From Georgenia satyanarayanai (lineage in GTDB: Bacteria > Actinomycetota > Actinomycetes > Actinomycetales > Actinomycetaceae), in assembly GCF_009193135.1 (NCBI RefSeq), contig NZ_VUKC01000008.1, forward strand, positions 1 to 64,000: a stretch of DNA of 64,000 bases. Reading direction: 5' to 3'. This document shows, in pieces, positions 10,137 to 20,201 of the stretch (position 1 is its first letter; the number at the start of each line of letters is the position of its first letter). Under the pieces are notes generated by a model. It did no database searches, was not told the origin of the DNA, and saw only the letters and a list, made by a program, of their open reading frames with translations. The translations under genes and the position numbers were made by a program.

Positions 10137-10954
10137 GGCAGCTCCAGCCGCAGCTCGGGGCGGTGCGGGTCGACGGCGGGCTCGCCGTCGTGCGCGTGGT
10201 GGTGCTCGTGCTCGGGGTCGCGGTGGCCCGCCGCCGCCGGCGGCGGCGGCCCGTCGTGCACCACCCGGCCGTGCCGCAGGACGACTGCCCGCGCGAGCAG
10301 GCCGGCGAGTGGTCCGAGCTCGTGGAGGACGACGAGCACGCTCGTCCCACGCTCGCGCAGGCCGGTGAGCGTGGCGGCCAGCGCCTCCTGGGAGTGCCGG
10401 TCGATACCGGAGAGCGGCTCGTCGAGGACGAGGAGGTCGGGCCGGCGGACGAGGGCGCGGGCGATGAGCACCCGCTGCTGCTGTCCACCGGAGAAGACCC
10501 GGACGGTCTCGTGTGCGCGGTCGGCGAGTCCGACCTCGTCCAGGGCCGACAGGGCAAGGTCGCGCCAGCCGCGCGGCGGGCGCAGGCGGCGGTTGTCGAG
10601 CAGGCCGGAGGAGACGACCTCGAGCGCCGTCGCCGGGGTGCCGGACGCCGCACCGACCCGCTGCGGCACGTACCCCGCCCGGCTCCACGGGACGCGCCGG
10701 CGCTGGGTGGTGACGTCGGTGCCGAAGAGCTCGACGGTGCCCGCGCTCGCCGGCACGACCGACAGCAGCGCCTTGACGAGGGTGGACTTGCCCGAGCCGT
10801 TGGCACCGAGCAGGGCGACCATCTCGCCCTGCCGCACGTCGAGGTCCACGCCCTGGAGGATCCGGGCGCTGTCGAGGGTGACGTGGAGGCCGCGGACGCG
10901 GACGGGTGGGGCCATGGACTCGTATGCTGCCACGTCCTGCCGCGAGCCGGTCAT
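10133..10954 (-). CDS. znuC: Zinc ABC transporter ATPase ZnuC
   Basis: Cytosolic ATPase of the zinc importer (273 aa). Walker A GANGSGKST (residues 50-58), signature FSGGQQQRV and Walker B LLVLDEP are all present. A C-terminal extension of about 30 residues is histidine and acid rich (EHEHHHAHD), probably a zinc-sensing or -binding tail. The ATG at 10954 makes an ATGA overlap with the znuA stop; a later ATG at 10915 is the alternative start. Confidence 0.92.
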   Translation of the reverse strand: MTGSRQDVAAYESMAPPVRVRGLHVTLDSARILQGVDLDVRQGEMVALLGANGSGKSTLVKALLSVVPASAGTVELFGTDVTTQRRRVPWSRAGYVPQRVGAASGTPATALEVVSSGLLDNRRLRPPRGWRDLALSALDEVGLADRAHETVRVFSGGQQQRVLIARALVRRPDLLVLDEPLSGIDRHSQEALAATLTGLRERGTSVLVVLHELGPLAGLLARAVVLRHGRVVHDGPPPPAAAGHRDPEHEHHHAHDGEPAVDPHRPELRLELP

Positions 10955-11886
10955 CGGGAGGAGCAGCCGAGGGCCTCGCTCAGGGCGGCGAGGTTGGCGC
11001 GCATGACGTCGAGGTAGTCCGCCGACTCGTCGAGCTGGTTCTCCAGCGGGTCCAGGACCGTGGTGGACACGCCGAGGTCGCGGGCGAGCGCCTCGCTCAC
11101 CGCGGGGCTGACGAGGGACTCGACGAAGATCGTCTCGACGTCGTGCTCGGAGACCACGCGGGTGATGTCGGCGAGGCGGGCGGGCGAGGGCTCGGACTCG
11201 GGGTCGATGCCGGACAGCCCTTCCTGGTGCAGGCCGCGGTCGGTCGTGAGGTACCCGTAGGCCTCGTGGGCGACGACGATCGTGTCGCGCTCGCACCGGG
11301 TCAGCGTCGCGGTGAGGTCCTCGTCCAGGTCCTGGAGCTCGTCGACGAGCGCGTCGGCGTTCTCGCGGTAGGTCGCGGCGCCGTCGGGGTCGAGGCCGGC
11401 GAGCTCCTCGGCGAGGGCGTCGGCCACCTCCGCGAGGCGGGCGGGGTCGAGCCAGAAGTGCGGGTCGAGGTTCTCCGCCCCGTGGTCGTGACCGTCCTGG
11501 TCGTCGTGCTCGGTGTGGTCAGGGGAGAGGAGCTCGGTGTGGTCAGCGGCGTCGAAGGTGGGGGCCGCCGTGCCGGCGACGGCCTCGTCGACGGCGGCCT
11601 GGAAGCCCGAGAGGTAGACGACGAGCGCGGCGCCGTCCATGTCCGAGACGGTGCGCGGTGCCAGCTCGAGGGAGTGCGGGTCCGCACCCGGAGGCGTGAG
11701 CGAGGAGACGTCGAGGCGCTCGCCGCCGATCTGCTCGGCGACGAACTGGAGCGGGTAGAAGCTCACGAGGACGTCGAGCGCGCCGTCCTCGTCCGCGCCG
11801 CCGTCCTCACCGGTGAGGGCCGCGCACCCGCCCAGCGCGAGAGCGGCGACGGCGGCGGGGACGAGGAGGGAGCGGAGGCGACGCAT
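10951..11886 (-). CDS. znuA: Zinc-binding lipoprotein ZnuA
   Basis: Extracytoplasmic substrate-binding protein of the zinc importer, 311 aa from the preferred start. A lipobox LGGC places the lipidated cysteine at residue 21. A histidine/aspartate loop (DHTEHDDQDGHDHG) precedes the DPHFWLDP motif that carries a metal ligand, the hallmark of cluster A-I zinc binders. The ATG at 11886 is chosen because a GAGAAT -10-like box lies 7 nt before it with a TTGACA -35; the ATG at 11895 falls within that -10. Two Zur boxes cover this promoter. Confidence 0.92.
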   Translation of the reverse strand: MRRLRSLLVPAAVAALALGGCAALTGEDGGADEDGALDVLVSFYPLQFVAEQIGGERLDVSSLTPPGADPHSLELAPRTVSDMDGAALVVYLSGFQAAVDEAVAGTAAPTFDAADHTELLSPDHTEHDDQDGHDHGAENLDPHFWLDPARLAEVADALAEELAGLDPDGAATYRENADALVDELQDLDEDLTATLTRCERDTIVVAHEAYGYLTTDRGLHQEGLSGIDPESEPSPARLADITRVVSEHDVETIFVESLVSPAVSEALARDLGVSTTVLDPLENQLDESADYLDVMRANLAALSEALGCSSR

Positions 11887-11922
11887 GAGACTCATTCTCA
11901 GAACTGTTGAGAATGGTTGTCA
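11886..11922 (-). promoter_or_regulatory. Two tandem Zur boxes over the znuA promoter
   Basis: TGAGACTCATTCTCA (11886-11900) and TGAGAATGGTTGTCA (11908-11922) both fit the actinobacterial Zur consensus TGAnAAtnnTTnTCA and are centred 22 bp apart, about two helical turns. On the minus strand they overlap a TTGACA -35 and a GAGAAT -10 with about 18 nt spacing, so bound repressor would block RNA polymerase. Confidence 0.8.
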
Positions 11923-11980
11923 ACTCGGTGGGCTGTGACAAGCCTCGCCCCGGCGCCCGGGCCGCGCCGGTCCGCGGGGG

Positions 11981-12087
11981 TAGGTTAGGGCGGTGCCCGA
12001 CGGGCACCACGTCCGCACCGCGGTGCGGCTGTCCGACGCTCGCACCAGCCAGGTGCGGGTCTGCCCAGTTCGTACCAGCCAGGTGCG
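11981..12087 (+). promoter_or_regulatory. glyS leader with four successive hairpins
   Basis: A TAGGTT box (11981-11986) could start a transcript about 120 nt before glyS. The leader holds four short hairpins: 11992-12008, 12013-12028, 12041-12057 and 12071-12087. The last two share the loop AGCCA and a GGTGCG right arm and begin exactly 30 nt apart. No T-box specifier or glycine-riboswitch core is recognisable. The role is unknown; see findings. Confidence 0.45.
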
Positions 12088-12113
12088 GACCTACGACATT
12101 TGGAGTGATTGAC

Positions 12114-13502
<1,389 letters not shown>

Positions 13503-13504
13503 TC

Positions 13505-13535
13505 GCCGCCGCCGGGGGGCCGCCCCGGCGGCGGC
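13505..13535 (+). terminator. GC hairpin after glyS
   Basis: A perfect 13-bp stem with a 5-nt loop begins three nt after the glyS stop codon. There is no U-tract, but stem-only terminators are common in high-GC actinomycetes. Confidence 0.6.
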
Positions 13536-13566
13536 TCCCACTGGCCGGGGGAGGGCGTGTGCGCGA

Positions 13567-13605
13567 GACGTCCAGCTGAGTCACCAGGTGAGTCAGCCGG
13601 ACGTC
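13567..13605 (+). repeat. 39-bp inverted repeat between glyS and the YibE/F gene
   Basis: Two 19-nt arms starting with GACGTCC and ending with GGACGTC are separated by a single base and match except at two positions. The inner part also carries TGAGTCA twice in direct orientation. It could be a second terminator or a dimeric operator; nothing in the sequence decides this. Confidence 0.5.
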
Positions 13606-13695
13606 ATGCGACGGGCTCTCTCCCCGGCCGGCGAGCCGCGACCCGTGCCTCCGGCAGACGGGGTGTCGTGCCGCCGACGGCGCCGCGGGCCGGGT

Positions 13696-13701
13696 TAGGT
13701 T
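13696..13701 (+). promoter_or_regulatory. -10 box of the YibE/F-like gene
   Basis: TAGGTT ends 7 nt before the ATG at 13709, so this gene is probably read from a leaderless message. Confidence 0.45.
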
Positions 13702-13708
13702 CACCCCG

Positions 13709-14947
13709 ATGACCCACACCCACGTGCTAGACGAGACGCCTGCGCAGCTCCCACCCGTGCAGGCGCGGCGGGCACGGATCGTGCTCGCGGCGCTCGTCGT
13801 GCCGCTCATCCTCGCGACGCTGGCCGGGCTCGTGTGGCTGTGGCCCACGGGGGAGAGCCCGGTCGGCTCCCGGCAGCTCCTCGCGGAGGGCATGAGCGTG
13901 GAGATCGCCGAGGTCGTCGAGATCACCGCCACGCCCGGCCAGGAGGTGCGCGCCGAGCTCCTCACCGGCGTCGGGAAGGGGCAGGTCATCCCGGTCCAGG
14001 TCCCGCCCGAGGTGATGGACAACGGGACCGACGTCGGGGACCGGATGCGGCTGCTGTTCAGTGCCGCGGGCCTCGGCTCGGGCAGCCCGTACATCTTCTG
14101 GGACTTCGAGCGCACCGTCCCGGTCGCCTGGCTCGCCGTCCTCTACGCCCTCGTCGTCGTCCTCGTCGCGCGCTGGCGTGGGCTGGCGGCGATGGCGGGG
14201 CTGGCCGCCTCCCTCGCCGTCGTCGTGGTGTTCGTGCTGCCCGCGCTCATGACGGGTGCGCCGCCCCTGCTCGTCGCGCTCGTCGGCTCGAGCGCGATGA
14301 TGTTCTTCTCGGTCTACCTCGCCCACGGGGTCTCGATCCGCACGACGACGGCGATCCTCGGGACCTTCATCGGGCTCGCGGTGACCACGGGCCTGGCGAC
14401 GTGGGGGACCCGTACCGCCAACCTCACGGGCACGACCTCCGAGACCGCGCTCATGCTCTCCGGCACCTTCCCGGGACTGCGGCTCCAGGACCTGCTGCTC
14501 TGCGGCATCGTCATCGCCGGCCTCGGTGTCCTCAACGACGTGACGATCACCCAGGCCTCGGCGGTGTGGGAGCTGCACGCCGCGGACCAGACGATGCCGC
14601 GGCGCCGGTTGTGGCTCGGCGGTATGAGGATCGGGCGGGACCACATCGCCTCCACGGTCTACACCCTCGCCTTCGCCTACGTCGGGACCGCGCTGCCCGT
14701 GCTCCTCATGGCCGCCTCCTACGACCGCGCCTTCCTCGAGACGCTCATGGCCGGGGAGATCGCTGAGGAGATCGTCCGCACGCTCGTGTCCTCCATCGGC
14801 CTGGTCCTCGCCATCCCCGCGACGACGGCGATCGCCGCGGCGCTCGTCCGGGTGAGCGCCAGGCGCGCGCCGCTCGAGGGACGCACCCACCGGCGAGAGA
14901 AGGTCGTCACGGCGCGTCCCAGCACCTCACCGGGTGCCCCGGTCTGA
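13709..14947 (+). CDS. YibE/F-like membrane protein (412 aa)
   Basis: One N-terminal transmembrane segment (about residues 25-45) is followed by an extracytoplasmic domain of about 90 residues and then seven or so hydrophobic helices. A cytoplasmic-facing segment with GRDHIASTVYTLAFAYVG matches the conserved core of YibE/F-family proteins, which is annotated in many Gram-positive bacteria without a firm function. Length fits the family. It is monocistronic, with its own leaderless promoter. A transport role is plausible but unproven. Confidence 0.75.
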   Translation: MTHTHVLDETPAQLPPVQARRARIVLAALVVPLILATLAGLVWLWPTGESPVGSRQLLAEGMSVEIAEVVEITATPGQEVRAELLTGVGKGQVIPVQVPPEVMDNGTDVGDRMRLLFSAAGLGSGSPYIFWDFERTVPVAWLAVLYALVVVLVARWRGLAAMAGLAASLAVVVVFVLPALMTGAPPLLVALVGSSAMMFFSVYLAHGVSIRTTTAILGTFIGLAVTTGLATWGTRTANLTGTTSETALMLSGTFPGLRLQDLLLCGIVIAGLGVLNDVTITQASAVWELHAADQTMPRRRLWLGGMRIGRDHIASTVYTLAFAYVGTALPVLLMAASYDRAFLETLMAGEIAEEIVRTLVSSIGLVLAIPATTAIAAALVRVSARRAPLEGRTHRREKVVTARPSTSPGAPV

Positions 14948-15021
14948 CGTCCGGCGGACGCTGTCCCGCCCGGGCCGGATGGCGTGACGGCAGCCACGGT
15001 GACGGCCCCGCCCGCGCCTGG

Positions 15022-15027
15022 GAGAAT
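15022..15027 (+). promoter_or_regulatory. -10 box of dusB
   Basis: GAGAAT ends 6 nt before the dusB ATG; same spacing as the other leaderless starts of this window, but the first base departs from the consensus. Confidence 0.35.
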
Positions 15028-15033
15028 GCCCTG

Positions 15034-16248
15034 ATGACCTCCCTCCAGATCGGCCCGGTGTCGGTGGGCAGCCCGGTGGTGCTGGCCCCGATGGCCGGCG
15101 TCACCAACCCGCCCTTCCGCCGCCTGTGCCGCGAGGCCGGCCTGGCCGCGCTCGACGACGAGGCGCGCGCCGCTGCCCGCCCCGGCGAGCACGCCCCGGC
15201 GGGGCTGTACGTCACCGAGATGGTCACCTCGCGGGCGCTCGTCGAGCGCACGCCGGAGACGATGCGCATGGTGAGCGCCGACCCGCTCGAGCCGGTCCGC
15301 TCCGTCCAGCTCTACGGCGTCGACCCCGCGACCGTCTCCGCGGCGGTGCGCATCCTCGTCGAGGAGGACCGGGCCGACCACGTCGACCTCAACTTCGGCT
15401 GCCCCGTCCCCAAGGTCACCCGCAAGGGCGGCGGCGCCGCGCTGCCGTGGAAGCGCGACCTCTTCCGGGCCATCGTCACCGGCGCCGTCGCGGCCGCCCG
15501 CGAGGGCTCACGCCACCGCGACCGCGAGGTCCCGGTGACCATCAAGATGCGCATGGGCATCGACGACGACCACCTCACCTACCTCGACGCCGGGCGCATC
15601 GCCGAGCAGGCCGGTGTCTCCGCCGTCGCCCTCCACGCCCGCACCGCCGCCCAGCACTACTCCGGGGAGGCACGGTGGGAGACGATCGCCCGGCTCAAGG
15701 AGACCGTCCGCAGTGTCCCGGTGCTCGGCAACGGCGACATCTGGTCCGCCGAGGACGCCGTCGAGATGGTCGAGCAGACCGGCTGCGACGGCGTGGTCGT
15801 CGGGCGTGGCTGCCAGGGGCGGCCGTGGCTGTTCACCGACCTCGTCGCCGGCTTCGCCGGGTCCCCGCTGCGGGTGCAGCCGGGGCTCGCGGAGGTCGCC
15901 GCCGTCATCCGCAGGCACGCCGAGCTCATGGTCGAGCACTTCGAGTCCGAGACCAAGGCGCTGCGGGAGCTGCGCAAGCACATGGCCTGGTACCTCAAGG
16001 GCTACGTCGTCGGCGGGGACGCGCGCCGCGAGCTCGGCCTGGTGAGCACCCTGACCGAGCTCGACGAGCGTCTCGCCGCCCTCGACCTCACCCAGGCCTA
16101 CCCGGGCGAGGGCGCCGAGGGCCCGCGCGGCCGCGCCGGGTCCCCGAAGGTCCCCCACCTGCCCGAGGCCTGGCTGGACAGCCCGGAGATCGACGAGCGC
16201 CTGCGGCGGCTCCTCACCGAGGCCGAGCTCTCCGTCTCCGGCGGCTGA
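15034..16248 (+). CDS. dusB: tRNA-dihydrouridine synthase
   Basis: FMN enzyme that reduces uridines in tRNA D-loops with NADPH. The 404-aa TIM barrel shows the LAPMAGVTNPPFRRLC block (residues 18-32), the NFGCPVPKVTRKGGGAAL motif with catalytic C123, and the GVVVGRGCQGRPW phosphate-binding segment. An alanine/proline-rich insertion of about 17 residues after residue 40 is longer than in typical DusB proteins. The C-terminal helical tRNA-binding domain is complete. The next gene is convergent, 15 nt away. Confidence 0.93.
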   Translation: MTSLQIGPVSVGSPVVLAPMAGVTNPPFRRLCREAGLAALDDEARAAARPGEHAPAGLYVTEMVTSRALVERTPETMRMVSADPLEPVRSVQLYGVDPATVSAAVRILVEEDRADHVDLNFGCPVPKVTRKGGGAALPWKRDLFRAIVTGAVAAAREGSRHRDREVPVTIKMRMGIDDDHLTYLDAGRIAEQAGVSAVALHARTAAQHYSGEARWETIARLKETVRSVPVLGNGDIWSAEDAVEMVEQTGCDGVVVGRGCQGRPWLFTDLVAGFAGSPLRVQPGLAEVAAVIRRHAELMVEHFESETKALRELRKHMAWYLKGYVVGGDARRELGLVSTLTELDERLAALDLTQAYPGEGAEGPRGRAGSPKVPHLPEAWLDSPEIDERLRRLLTEAELSVSGG

Positions 16249-16263
16249 CCGCCGGGCCCGGCC

Positions 16264-17091
16264 TCAGCCGCGGGTGCGGTAGATGCGCATGGTGATCGGC
16301 GCGAAGACCGCGGTGAGCACGGCCGAGGCGACGAGGACCCAGCCGACGTCGGAGAACGTCGCCCCGCCGCTCATGAGGCCGCGCACCGCGGTGACGAGGT
16401 GGCTCACCGGGTTGACCTCGACGACGGTCTGCAGCGCCGAGGGCATGGTCCGGGGGTCGACGAAGATGTTCGACGCGAAGGTCAGCGGCATGAGCACGAG
16501 CATCGACACGCCCATGACGGCGTTGGGGCTGCGCATGACCAGGCCGAGGATCGTGAAGATCCAGCTGAGCGAGAAGGCGAAGACGAGCAGCAGCAGCAGC
16601 GCGAGGACCACCCCGGTGGCCCCGCCCTGCGGTCGGAAGCCGAGAAGCAGCCCGAGGACGAGCGTGACGCAGGAGGCGATCGTGTACCGCACCGTGTCCC
16701 CGAGGAGTGCCCCGACGATCGGCGCGGGCCGCCAGATCGGCAGCGAGCGGAAACGGTCGAAGACGCCCTTGGTGATGTCGGTGTTCAGCGTGAAGCCGGT
16801 GTAGACGCTGACGATGAGCACCGTCTGGACCATGATCCCCGGCAGCAGGAACTGCAGGTAGGTCCGGGTGTCCCCGGCGATCGCGCCGCCGAAGAGGTAG
16901 GTGAACATGAGCGTGAAGATGACCGGGGTGAGCGTCACGTCGAAGAGCTGCTCGGGCACGTGCTTGATCTTGAGCAGCGCCCGGTGGGCGAAGGTGAAGG
17001 TCGAGCTCACCGCCGAGGCGCGCCCCGGCCTGTCGAGGACCTCCACGGCCTCGCGGAGCGCGGTGTTCGCGCCGATGTCGAGGGACCTCAT
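16264..17091 (-). CDS. ABC-2 type exporter permease (DrrB-like)
   Basis: A 275-aa membrane protein with six hydrophobic helices and the ABC-2 layout; the segment around [20 protein letters not shown] is the conserved coupling region, and DrrB-like drug or lipid exporters are the closest pattern. The ATG overlaps the stop of the ATPase gene by four bases, so the two subunits are made together. The substrate cannot be inferred; daunorubicin-resistance-type names in annotation reflect family only. Confidence 0.87.
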   Translation of the reverse strand: MRSLDIGANTALREAVEVLDRPGRASAVSSTFTFAHRALLKIKHVPEQLFDVTLTPVIFTLMFTYLFGGAIAGDTRTYLQFLLPGIMVQTVLIVSVYTGFTLNTDITKGVFDRFRSLPIWRPAPIVGALLGDTVRYTIASCVTLVLGLLLGFRPQGGATGVVLALLLLLVFAFSLSWIFTILGLVMRSPNAVMGVSMLVLMPLTFASNIFVDPRTMPSALQTVVEVNPVSHLVTAVRGLMSGGATFSDVGWVLVASAVLTAVFAPITMRIYRTRG

Positions 17092-18071
17092 GGCGTGGCC
17101 TCCGCCTTCTGCTCGGCCGGCTCCTCGGCCGGGCTGCCGGTGAGGGCGAGGAACACCTCGTCCAGGCTGGGCTGGCCGAGCGCGAACTCCGGGACGGTGA
17201 CGCCGGCCGCATGGAGGGCGGCGAGCGCCCGGGCGGGGGAGTCGGGGGCGTCGTCGGGCACCCGGGCGCTGAGGCCCAGGCCGTCGGGCAGCTCGGTGAC
17301 GGGGGTGCCGAGCACGTCGTCGAGGACGGCCACGGCGCGGGGCCGCTCGGCGCGGTCGGCGACCCGCAGCGTCACCGTGCCGGTGCCGACGGACGCCTTG
17401 AGCTGAGGTGCGGTGCCCTCGGCGATGAGCCGGCCGTGGTCGATGACGGCGATCCGGTCGGCGAGCTGGTCCGCCTCGTCCAGGTACTGCGTGGTGAGGA
17501 GCACCGTGGTGCCGTGGGCGACGAGGAGCCGGACGATGTCCCACACCTGGTTGCGGCTGCGCGGGTCCAGCCCGGTGGTCGGCTCGTCGAGGTAGAGCAC
17601 CCGCGGGCTCATGACGAGACTCGCGGCGAGGTCGATGCGGCGGTGCATGCCGCCGGAGTAGGTCTTGACCTGCTTGCCCGCGGCGTCGGCGAGGTCGAAG
17701 GCGGCGAGCAGGTCCGCCGCCCGCTGCTTGGCCCGGGCGGCGGAGAAGCCGTACAGGCGGGCGAGCAGCACGAGGTTCTCGGTGCCGGTGAGGTCCTCGT
17801 CGACGGAGGCGTACTGGCCGGTGAGGCCGACGTCGGTGCGCACGGCGTCCGCCTGGCTGCGGATGTCGTGGCCCAGGACGCGCGCCGTGCCGGCGTCCGG
17901 CACGAGCAGCGTGGCGAGCATGCGCACGATCGTCGTCTTGCCCGCACCGTTGGGCCCGAGCAGGCCGTAGACGGTCCCGCGTTCGACGGTGAGGTCGACG
18001 CCGTCGACGGCGGTCGTGTCCCCGAAGCGTTTGACGAGGCCCTCGGCCTCGATGGCTGGTCCGTTTCCCAT
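17088..18071 (-). CDS. ABC exporter ATPase (DrrA-like)
   Basis: Nucleotide-binding subunit of 327 aa with Walker A GPNGAGKT (residues 39-46), signature [12 protein letters not shown], Walker [13 protein letters not shown] and a C-terminal extension of about 100 residues as in DrrA. The signature has His in place of the usual Arg/Gln after GGM. An AAGGAG site lies 5 nt before the ATG. It heads a two-gene operon with the permease at 16264 and is read away from the GH13 gene. Confidence 0.9.
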   Translation of the reverse strand: MGNGPAIEAEGLVKRFGDTTAVDGVDLTVERGTVYGLLGPNGAGKTTIVRMLATLLVPDAGTARVLGHDIRSQADAVRTDVGLTGQYASVDEDLTGTENLVLLARLYGFSAARAKQRAADLLAAFDLADAAGKQVKTYSGGMHRRIDLAASLVMSPRVLYLDEPTTGLDPRSRNQVWDIVRLLVAHGTTVLLTTQYLDEADQLADRIAVIDHGRLIAEGTAPQLKASVGTGTVTLRVADRAERPRAVAVLDDVLGTPVTELPDGLGLSARVPDDAPDSPARALAALHAAGVTVPEFALGQPSLDEVFLALTGSPAEEPAEQKAEATP

Positions 18072-18194
18072 GGTGGCTCCTTCGCGTTGTGGTCGGTCTG
18101 ACCGCTGCCGGACCCGGAAGTCATCGCCCGAGGGGAGGGTACGCCCGGCCACCGACACCCGGACAGGGCTTTTCGGGCATGCCGGGGACACGAA

Positions 18195-18223
18195 GAGCCG
18201 GACCCCGTCGGGGGGTCCGGCTC
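18195..18223 (-). terminator. Terminator hairpin after the GH13 gene
   Basis: A perfect 12-bp stem (18195-18206 with 18212-18223) with a 5-nt loop lies 13 nt after the stop of the GH13 gene and separates it from the exporter operon. Confidence 0.7.
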
Positions 18224-18236
18224 CGCGCGGTGGGTG

Positions 18237-20033
18237 TCAGGCGCGTTCGCGCAGCCAGACGGCCGTGTCGGTCGGCAGGGTGTCGCCGTCCAGCGGACCG
18301 CTCGCGACGAGCACCTCGTGGCCAGCGGGGAGCGCGACCGGCTCGGCCCCGAGGTTGGCGATGACGACGACGGCGGCACGGGCGGTGTTGCGGACCGCGA
18401 CGACGTCCTCGCCGGCCGGCAGGAGCTCCATCGCGCCCGCGCCGAGGCGGTGCTCGGCGCGCAGGGCCAGGGCCCGGCGGTAGAGGCGCAAGGTGGAGTC
18501 CTCCTGCTGCTCCTGGACGTCCGGGGCGAGCTCCGACCACGACTCGGGCTGGGGCAGCCAGGTGCGGCCGGTGGGGGAGAAGCCCAGGCCCGGGGCGTCC
18601 GAGCGCCACGGCAGCGGCACGCGGCAGCCGTCGCGGCCCTTCTCGGCGTGGCCGGTGCGCCACCACGCCGGGTCCTGGCGCAGCGAGTCGTCCAGGGTGG
18701 TGTGCTCGGGCAGCCCGAGCTCCTCGCCCTGGTAGACGTAGGCGCTGCCGGCGAGGCCGAGCATGAGGAGGGAGGCAGCGCGGGCGCGGCGCAGGCCGAG
18801 CTCGGCGTCCGGCTGGGTGTCCTCGGCGCCGATGCCGTTGGGGCCCTTGCCGGTCTCGGCCAGGCCGAGGCGCGAGGCGTGCCGCACGACGTCGTGGTTG
18901 GACAGCACCCACGAGGTCGGCGCCCCGACGGCGTCGTTGGCGGCGTAGGACCCGGCGATCGACGCGCGCAGCGCCGCGGCGTCCCACCGGGTGACGAGGA
19001 AGTCGAAGTTGAAGGCCTGGTGCATCTCGTCGGGGCGCACGTACAGCGCCAGGCGCTCGAGCGGCTCCACCCAGGCCTCGGCGACGAGCATGCGCTCGCC
19101 GTCGTACTCGTCGAGGACGGCCCGCCACTCGCGGTAGATCTCGTGGACGCCGTCCTGGTCGAACATCGGGCTGCGGCCGGTCACGGCGTCGTCGCTCGCG
19201 TCCGGGGCGATGACGTCACCGTCCGAGAGCCCCTCCTCGACGTCGGTGCCCTCGACCATGCGCACGTGCCCGGCCCAGTCGGGCAGGCCCGGGGCCTTGA
19301 CCAGGCCGTGGGCGACGTCCACCCGGAAGCCGTCGACGCCGCGGTCGAGCCAGAAGCGCAGGATGCTGCGGAACTCGTCGTGGACCTCGGGGGAGTCCCA
19401 GTTGAGGTCGGGCTGGCTGGAGTCGAAGAGGTGGAGGTACCACTGGCCGTCGCGCTCCCAGGAGCTGCCCGGGGCGTCGGGACGCTCGCTCACCCGCGTC
19501 CACGCGGAGCCGCCGAAGACCGACTGCCAGTTGTTCGGCGGCTCCTCGCCGCGCTCGCCGCCACCCTCACGGAACATGTAGCGCGCCCGGGCCGCCGAGC
19601 CGGGACCGTCGGCCAGCGCCTGGCGGAACCACACGTGCTGGTCGGAGGTGTGGTTGGGGACGAGGTCGACGACGACCCGCAGGCCCAGCTCGTGCGCGCG
19701 CGCGATGAGCGCGTCCGCGTCGGCGAGGGTCCCGAAGAGCGGGTCGACGTCGCGGTAGTCGGCGACGTCGTAGCCGGCGTCCTTCTGCGGGGAGCGGTAG
19801 AAGGGGGAGAGCCACACGGCGTCGACACCGAGCCGCGCGAGGTGGTCGAGGCGCTCGGTGATGCCGGGGAGGTCGCCGATCCCGTCGCCGTCGGCGTCCC
19901 CGAAGGAGCGCGGGTAGACCTGGTAGATGACGGCGGTGCGCCACCACTCCGCGTCGGCCGTCGGCCGGTGCACGACCTGTCCGGTGAGCGGGGTCTGAGG
20001 CGGGTGAGGGCTGGCGGTCACAGGCGCGTCCAT
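18237..20033 (-). CDS. GH13 alpha-glucosidase / oligo-1,6-glucosidase-type enzyme
   Basis: Cytosolic alpha-glucan hydrolase of 598 aa without a signal peptide. The EWWRTAVIYQVYPRSFGD start, the DLVPNHTS region, the DGFRVDV nucleophile region (D239), VAEAW acid/base (E319) and SNHD (D381) are all intact. The layout (C-terminal DUF3459-like beta domain) fits alpha-glucosidases or trehalulose/oligo-1,6-glucosidases that split imported maltodextrins. A TAACGT -10 on the minus strand at 20060-20065 would start a message about 20 nt before the ATG. It works logically with the malEFG-type importer downstream. Confidence 0.9.
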   Translation of the reverse strand: MDAPVTASPHPPQTPLTGQVVHRPTADAEWWRTAVIYQVYPRSFGDADGDGIGDLPGITERLDHLARLGVDAVWLSPFYRSPQKDAGYDVADYRDVDPLFGTLADADALIARAHELGLRVVVDLVPNHTSDQHVWFRQALADGPGSAARARYMFREGGGERGEEPPNNWQSVFGGSAWTRVSERPDAPGSSWERDGQWYLHLFDSSQPDLNWDSPEVHDEFRSILRFWLDRGVDGFRVDVAHGLVKAPGLPDWAGHVRMVEGTDVEEGLSDGDVIAPDASDDAVTGRSPMFDQDGVHEIYREWRAVLDEYDGERMLVAEAWVEPLERLALYVRPDEMHQAFNFDFLVTRWDAAALRASIAGSYAANDAVGAPTSWVLSNHDVVRHASRLGLAETGKGPNGIGAEDTQPDAELGLRRARAASLLMLGLAGSAYVYQGEELGLPEHTTLDDSLRQDPAWWRTGHAEKGRDGCRVPLPWRSDAPGLGFSPTGRTWLPQPESWSELAPDVQEQQEDSTLRLYRRALALRAEHRLGAGAMELLPAGEDVVAVRNTARAAVVVIANLGAEPVALPAGHEVLVASGPLDGDTLPTDTAVWLRERA

Positions 20034-20103
20034 CTCTCGGCGGGTGGGGGGTCCGCAGTACGTTACCCGCGCTCCGGAGCCCTGCCCAACGACCCGAGGC
20101 CCC

Positions 20104-20141
20104 GAAACGCCACCGACGCCGCTGCGCAACGGTCGCGAAAC
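20104..20141 (+). promoter_or_regulatory. GlnR-like box upstream of the asparaginase gene
   Basis: GAAAC (20104), GACGC (20115), GCAAC (20126) and GAAAC (20137) start at exact 11-nt steps. The last two make a good GTnAC-n6-GAAAC half of the GlnR consensus known from actinomycete nitrogen genes. The site ends about 10 nt before a -10-like GACCGT at 20152. Confidence 0.55.
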
Positions 20142-20201
20142 ACCGCGTTGGGACCGTGTGCCCACCGGGCGCCCGGCCCGGCCGCACACGCGAGGAGCCA
20201 C

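Noticed and set aside
11981-12113. T-box or glycine riboswitch before glyS
   Set aside because: No specifier loop, no T-box bulge sequence and no tandem glycine-aptamer core could be found in the leader.
18234-20201. Very long plus-strand open frame ahead of the asparaginase
   Set aside because: It is the reverse frame of the GH13 gene, which has complete catalytic motifs on the minus strand; high GC keeps opposite frames open.
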